Part shown: one piece after another, positions 61,608 through 64,000 of the stretch
How the letters are laid out: every line of letters starts with the position of its first letter
How positions within the stretch are numbered: position 1 is the stretch's first letter
From: Bacteroidota bacterium
GTDB lineage: Bacteria; Bacteroidota; Bacteroidia; Sphingobacteriales; Sphingobacteriaceae
DNA: 64,000 nt
Assembly: GCA_023450085.1 (NCBI GenBank)
Contig: JAEXHI010000019.1
Span: 124,001-188,000 of the forward strand
Reading direction: 5' to 3'
The notes under the pieces: generated by a model
Databases searched by the model: none
What the model was told of the DNA's origin: nothing
What the model saw: only the letters and a program-made list of their open reading frames with translations
Position numbers and translations under genes: made by a program

Positions 61608-61852
61608 TGGAATTGCCATCTTACACCAAACAGCAACTGGCTTTACGTAACGGACAGGATAAGCCGCAAATATGGGTGGCTTATAAAGGAATCATCTACG
61701 ATGTAACCGAAAGCCGATTATGGAAAAATGGTAAACATTACGAACATTGGGCAGGGCAGGACCTTACTGATGAACTGGCTGATGCGCCACATACTGAAGT
61801 CGTTTTTGAGAAACTGGAAAAGGTGGGAATGTTGATGAGCGTAGGAAGTTGA
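61607..61852 (+). CDS. Cytochrome b5-like haem/steroid-binding domain protein
   Basis: An 81-residue single-domain protein. YTKQQLALRNGQDKPQIWVA (residues 6-25) and GIIYDVTESRLWKNGKHYEH (about 28-47) match the cytochrome b5 fold, and His46 in KHYEHWAG may be a haem ligand. The expected second His is only tentatively assigned to DAPHTEVVF. It probably transfers electrons to, or binds near, the membrane enzyme encoded just upstream. Pairing of such genes with lycopene cyclase-like genes is seen in Bacteroidota, as far as I recall. Its stop lies within the inverted repeat below. Confidence 0.75.
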   Translation: MELPSYTKQQLALRNGQDKPQIWVAYKGIIYDVTESRLWKNGKHYEHWAGQDLTDELADAPHTEVVFEKLEKVGMLMSVGS

Positions 61853-61893
61853 AAGTGTAAAGTTGAAAGTTTTAACTCTCAACTTTACACTTT
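61852..61893. terminator. Bidirectional terminator between cytochrome b5-like and PfkB genes
   Basis: AAAGTGTAAAGTTGAAAGTT and AACTCTCAACTTTACACTTT form a 20-base-pair stem with one mismatch around TT. T and A runs flank it on both sides. It begins at the last base of the cytochrome b5-like stop codon. Confidence 0.75.
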
Positions 61894-61897
61894 TTAC

Positions 61898-62818
61898 TTA
61901 TTGACTGATTTCGAAGCTGCTTAAGTTTACAAACTGTTGCAAACGGTTGGTAATTTCTTCTTGGCTTAATGATAATAATTTCTCGGTGCCAAATTTCTCT
62001 ACGCAGAAAGAAGCTAATGCCGAACCGTAAATCAAGGCATTTTTCATGTTGTTAAAATTGATAGTGCCTACTTTAGCCAAATAACCAATGAAACCGCCTG
62101 CGAAAGTATCGCCAGCGCCAGTTGGGTCAAAAACATCAGCTAAAGGCAACGCAGGAGCAGAGAAGATTTTGTCTTCGTGGAACAACAATGCGCCATGCTC
62201 ACCTTTTTTGATGATTAAATATTTAGGGCCCATGGTTAAAATTTTGTTCGCTGCTTTAACCAATGAATATTCGCCAGATAGTTGACGTGCTTCTGAGTCG
62301 TTGATGGTTAATACGTCAACCATTTTAATGGTTTCAAGCAAGTCGTCCATCATGATGTCCATCCAAAAGTTCATGGTATCAAGAACAATTAGTTTCGGAC
62401 GGTTTTTTAATCTTTTAATAACGGTTTGTTGTATTTGAGGGGTAAGGTTGCCCAACATTAAATACTCGCAGTCTTGGTAGCTTTCTGGAATGATTGGGTC
62501 AAAGTTTTCCAATACATTCAATTCAGTAATTAAAGTATCACGACTGTTCATGTCGTTGTGGTATTTGCCACTCCAGAAGAAAGATTTTTCTCCTTCTTTA
62601 ATCTGCAAACCTTCGGTATCAATACCGTGGTTATTTAGGGTGTCGATATCTTCTTTTTTGAAATCATCGCCAACTACCGCGACAATTTTTGTACGATTAT
62701 AGAAGTAAGAAGCGGCCAAACTAGCGAAAGTTGCGGCTCCACCTACAATTTTATCTGTTTTTCCGAAGGGAGTTTCGATGGCATCGAAGGCCACAGTACC
62801 TATGATTATCAGGCTCAT
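61898..62818 (-). CDS. PfkB-family carbohydrate/nucleoside kinase
   Basis: A 306-residue kinase of the ribokinase fold. The N terminus (GTVAFDAIETPFGKTDKIVG) and the GGAATFASLAASYF region match the substrate-binding lid. The catalytic Asp is in VFDPTGAGDTFAGGFIGYLA (about 228-247), the PfkB signature 2. The substrate is not determinable; adenosine kinase-like or sugar kinase are both possible. It is monocistronic, and its divergent upstream spacer separates it from the tRNA cluster. Confidence 0.88.
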   Translation of the reverse strand: MSLIIIGTVAFDAIETPFGKTDKIVGGAATFASLAASYFYNRTKIVAVVGDDFKKEDIDTLNNHGIDTEGLQIKEGEKSFFWSGKYHNDMNSRDTLITELNVLENFDPIIPESYQDCEYLMLGNLTPQIQQTVIKRLKNRPKLIVLDTMNFWMDIMMDDLLETIKMVDVLTINDSEARQLSGEYSLVKAANKILTMGPKYLIIKKGEHGALLFHEDKIFSAPALPLADVFDPTGAGDTFAGGFIGYLAKVGTINFNNMKNALIYGSALASFCVEKFGTEKLLSLSQEEITNRLQQFVNLSSFEISQ

Positions 62819-62962
62819 ACGTTATAACTTGTGATTTTTATCTTTTTTTTCGCTACAAATATTGCATAAATAATTTAAAAGCCCTAATATTGCATTCCCA
62901 AAACGAACAAGGGTGTTCAAATTAAAAAGAGCATTTGAAAGCGTTTTAGGAAATGCCAGCAC

Positions 62963-63036
62963 TCCTTCTTAGCTCAGCTGGTTAGAGCATCTGACTGTTA
63001 ATCAGAGGGTCGCTGGTTCGAGCCCAGCAGAGGGAG
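62963..63036 (+). tRNA. tRNA-Asn (GTT), copy 1
   Basis: A complete 74-base tRNA. The acceptor stem pairs TCCTTCT with AGAGGGA (one T-G pair); the D arm is AGCTCAGCTGGTTAGAGC; the anticodon arm is TCTGACTGTTAATCAGA with anticodon GTT; and the T arm is GCTGGTTCGAGCCCAGC. The discriminator base is G. CCA is only partly encoded (GCAC follows). It is followed by a terminator-like hairpin. Confidence 0.93.
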
Positions 63037-63039
63037 CAC

Positions 63040-63065
63040 AAAGCCTTACTTTTGTAGGGCTTTTT
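63040..63065 (+). terminator. Terminator after tRNA-Asn copy 1
   Basis: AAAGCCTTAC pairs with GTAGGGCTTT around TTTT with one T-G pair, followed by T residues. Confidence 0.7.
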
Positions 63066-63122
63066 AATTGAAAAGTTGAATAACCTGATTTTCCCTTGAG
63101 GAAGAGACGGTTAAAAGAATAT

Positions 63123-63176
63123 TCCTTCTTAGCTCAGCTGGTAGAGTCCCGTAGGTACGGGATTAATCAGAGGGAG
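63123..63176 (+). pseudogene. Pseudo-tRNA-Asn 1 with palindromic substitution
   Basis: A 54-base relic. The acceptor stem halves (TCCTTCT, AGAGGGA) and the D arm (AGCTCAGCTGGTAGAG) are intact, but the anticodon 5' half is replaced by TCCCGTAGGTACGGGA (63147-63162) and the T arm is missing. It is followed by a purine-rich 25-base link and a nearly identical second copy. Confidence 0.8.
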
Positions 63177-63201
63177 AAAGAAAGAAACTAAAAGAGAATA
63201 T

Positions 63202-63255
63202 TCCTTCTTAGCTCAGCTGGTAGAGTCCCGTAGGTACGGGATTAATCAGAGGGAG
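63202..63255 (+). pseudogene. Pseudo-tRNA-Asn 2 with palindromic substitution
   Basis: Same as pseudo-tRNA 1, with the same palindrome at 63226-63241. The 79-base unit (relic plus link) is tandemly repeated and then followed directly by intact tRNA-Asn copy 2. Confidence 0.8.
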
Positions 63256-63280
63256 AAAGAAAGAAATTAAAAGAAAATAT

Positions 63281-63354
63281 TCCTTCTTAGCTCAGCTGGT
63301 TAGAGCATCTGACTGTTAATCAGAGGGTCGCTGGTTCGAGCCCAGCAGAGGGAG
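63281..63354 (+). tRNA. tRNA-Asn (GTT), copy 2
   Basis: Identical in the 74 tRNA bases to copy 1. It is preceded by the two tandem relics and followed after about 15 bases by a terminator and the GIY-YIG gene. Confidence 0.93.
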
Positions 63355-63370
63355 CTTGAAAACTCAAGCC

Positions 63371-63400
63371 AGCCCCACTCCGTCCGAGTGGGGCTTTTTT
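63371..63400 (+). terminator. Terminator between tRNA-Asn copy 2 and GIY-YIG
   Basis: AGCCCCACTC pairs with GAGTGGGGCT around CGTCC, followed by T residues. A decayed copy precedes the truncated second GIY-YIG (about 63790-63817). Confidence 0.85.
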
Positions 63401-63414
63401 GTATCTTGTTTTTT

Positions 63415-63717
63415 ATGTTCTACCTCTATATTCTTTATTCCGAAAGTTCGGATAAGTATTACGTTGGTTATACCCGTGATTATAGACGACGTTTTCATGA
63501 GCATAACCACAGTGATAGGGATACTTATACTTCAAAGCATAGACCTTGGATACTAAAAGCTGTTTTTGCTTGTGGCGAAATCGAGGCTGAGGCCATACGC
63601 TTGGAACGGTTCATCAAAAAACAGAAGAGCCGAAAACTCATCGAAAGACTTATCGGTGGTGAGCCACTGACGGGCTTCTTAGCTCAGCTGGTTAGCGTCC
63701 CGTACGTACGGGATTAA
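63415..63717 (+). CDS. GIY-YIG nuclease-domain protein
   Basis: A 100-residue UvrC-type GIY-YIG protein. The start MFYLYILYSESSDKYYVGYT contains YILY and YVGYT, the GIY and YIG positions, followed by the conserved RDYRRRFHEH with its catalytic Arg. The helix IRLERFIKKQKSRKLIERLI closes the domain. The remaining 14 residues (GFLAQLVSVPYVRD) are encoded by the 5' part of the pseudo-tRNA, and the stop TAA lies in it. ATG 63415 is chosen because the first family strand starts there; the frame is open back to 63388, over the terminator. Tandem duplication, nuclease type and the tRNA-derived tail suggest a mobile or homing-like element. Confidence 0.85.
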   Translation: MFYLYILYSESSDKYYVGYTRDYRRRFHEHNHSDRDTYTSKHRPWILKAVFACGEIEAEAIRLERFIKKQKSRKLIERLIGGEPLTGFLAQLVSVPYVRD

Positions 63718-63772
63718 TCAGAGGGTCACTGGGGAGTGGCATCCCGATACTTCGGGAAGCCCGGCAGAGGGA
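63675..63772 (+). pseudogene. Pseudo-tRNA-Asn 3 with two inserted palindromes
   Basis: CTTCTTAGCTCAGCTGGTTAG is intact, then TCCCGTACGTACGGGA (63698-63713) replaces the anticodon 5' half, TTAATCAGAGGGTCACTGG resumes, and TCCCGATACTTCGGGA (63742-63757) with flanks expands the T loop before GCAGAGGGAG. It is about 27 bases longer than a normal copy would be. Confidence 0.75.
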
Positions 63773-63833
63773 GATTGAAAACTCAAGCCAGCCCCACTCC
63801 GTCCGAGTGGGATTTTTTTGTATCTTGTTTTTT

Positions 63834-63932
63834 ATGTTCTATCTCTATATTCTTTACTCGGAAAGCTCGGATAAGTATTACGTTGGCTATACCCGTGATT
63901 ATAGGATATTGTACACGGGAGAATTGAGCTAG
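63834..63932 (+). pseudogene. Truncated second GIY-YIG copy
   Basis: A duplicate of the GIY-YIG start, offset by 419 bases from the first ATG. It reads MFYLYILYSESSDKYYVGYT and RDYR as in the full copy, then diverges (ILYTGELS) and stops at TAG 63930-63932. The upstream pseudo-tRNA, terminator relic and GTATCTTGTTTTTTATG leader are shared with the first copy, so the whole module was duplicated and then truncated. The remaining 68 bases of the window show no feature. Confidence 0.8.
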
Positions 63933-64000
63933 GTCTTCCCTGATTTCTATTGGTGGCTGAAATTGATTGAGGAGTATTGAACTGGTCTAGATGGTGATTT

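Noticed and set aside
63388..63414. GIY-YIG start at 63388
   Set aside because: It would fall within the terminator hairpin and add nine residues before the conserved first strand; ATG 63415 fits the family.
62963..63932. CRISPR-like array
   Set aside because: Repeats are tRNA-derived units of unequal spacing (79 bases, then 392-419) without unique spacers, and no cas genes are present.

Overview
The window looks like chromosome of a Bacteroidota species, most likely a Pedobacter or close Sphingobacteriaceae relative. Reasons: a SusC/SusD glycan locus, SusD/TIG lipoproteins, many Sec signal peptides ending in AQ, and perfect or near-perfect Bacteroidota -7 elements (TAnnTTTG) just before starts with little Shine-Dalgarno signal. 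The base composition is moderately AT-rich. The genus is inferred from gene content, not from a database search.

Layout. 0-6.5 kb: end of a TerC-like gene, ruvC, then a tight run of flippase-like protein, GT2 glycosyltransferase and OppC-type permease, followed by rnhB and a GT4 glycosyltransferase. 6.8-9.9 kb: AhpD-like protein, Crp/Fnr regulator, a duplicated palindrome-rich spacer and a DASH-type cryptochrome/photolyase. 10-14.1 kb: sucA-sucB (2-oxoglutarate dehydrogenase E1 and E2); an E3 gene (lpdA) lies separately at 27.2 kb. 14.8-27 kb: mostly secreted, envelope or hypothetical proteins (DUF2490, beta-barrel, head-GIN adhesin, transglutaminase-like, M1 peptidase, CocE/NonD hydrolase, DUF2306, DUF4262). 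Two of these genes have damaged or recoded 3' ends. 28.9-44.9 kb: a serine hydrolase, then a complete mannan utilisation locus: CE2 esterase, AraC regulator, SusC, SusD, TIG glycan-binding lipoprotein, GH26 mannanase, Na+/solute symporter, GH130 phosphorylase and cellobiose/mannobiose 2-epimerase, with an HTH protein convergent at its end. 45-52 kb: two unknown exported proteins, an MFS transporter, a GH18 enzyme and an ECF sigma operon, separated by long composite repeat blocks. 52.3-58.8 kb: a TetR-TolC-adaptor-RND efflux operon. 59-62.8 kb: murB, a stand-alone ECF sigma factor, lycopene cyclase plus cytochrome b5-like protein, and a PfkB kinase. 62.9-64 kb: a tRNA-Asn / pseudo-tRNA / GIY-YIG tandem array.

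How genes work together. The mannan locus reads as a full pathway: deacetylation and capture outside, GH26 cleavage, uptake, epimerisation of the reducing mannose to glucose, and phosphorolysis to mannose-1-phosphate plus glucose. sucA, sucB and lpdA supply the three components of 2-oxoglutarate dehydrogenase.

Most unusual signals. (1) The tRNA-derived array at 63-64 kb: pseudo-tRNAs have part of the molecule replaced by a TCCCG-N6-CGGGA palindrome, next to a GIY-YIG nuclease gene whose last codons lie inside tRNA-derived sequence; related palindromes are scattered through the window with apparent filled and empty sites. (2) A dnaX-type A AAA AAG heptamer exactly where a secreted protein changes frame into a convincing C-terminal tail. 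(3) An in-frame TAA followed by 39 protein-like codons in a transglutaminase-like gene.
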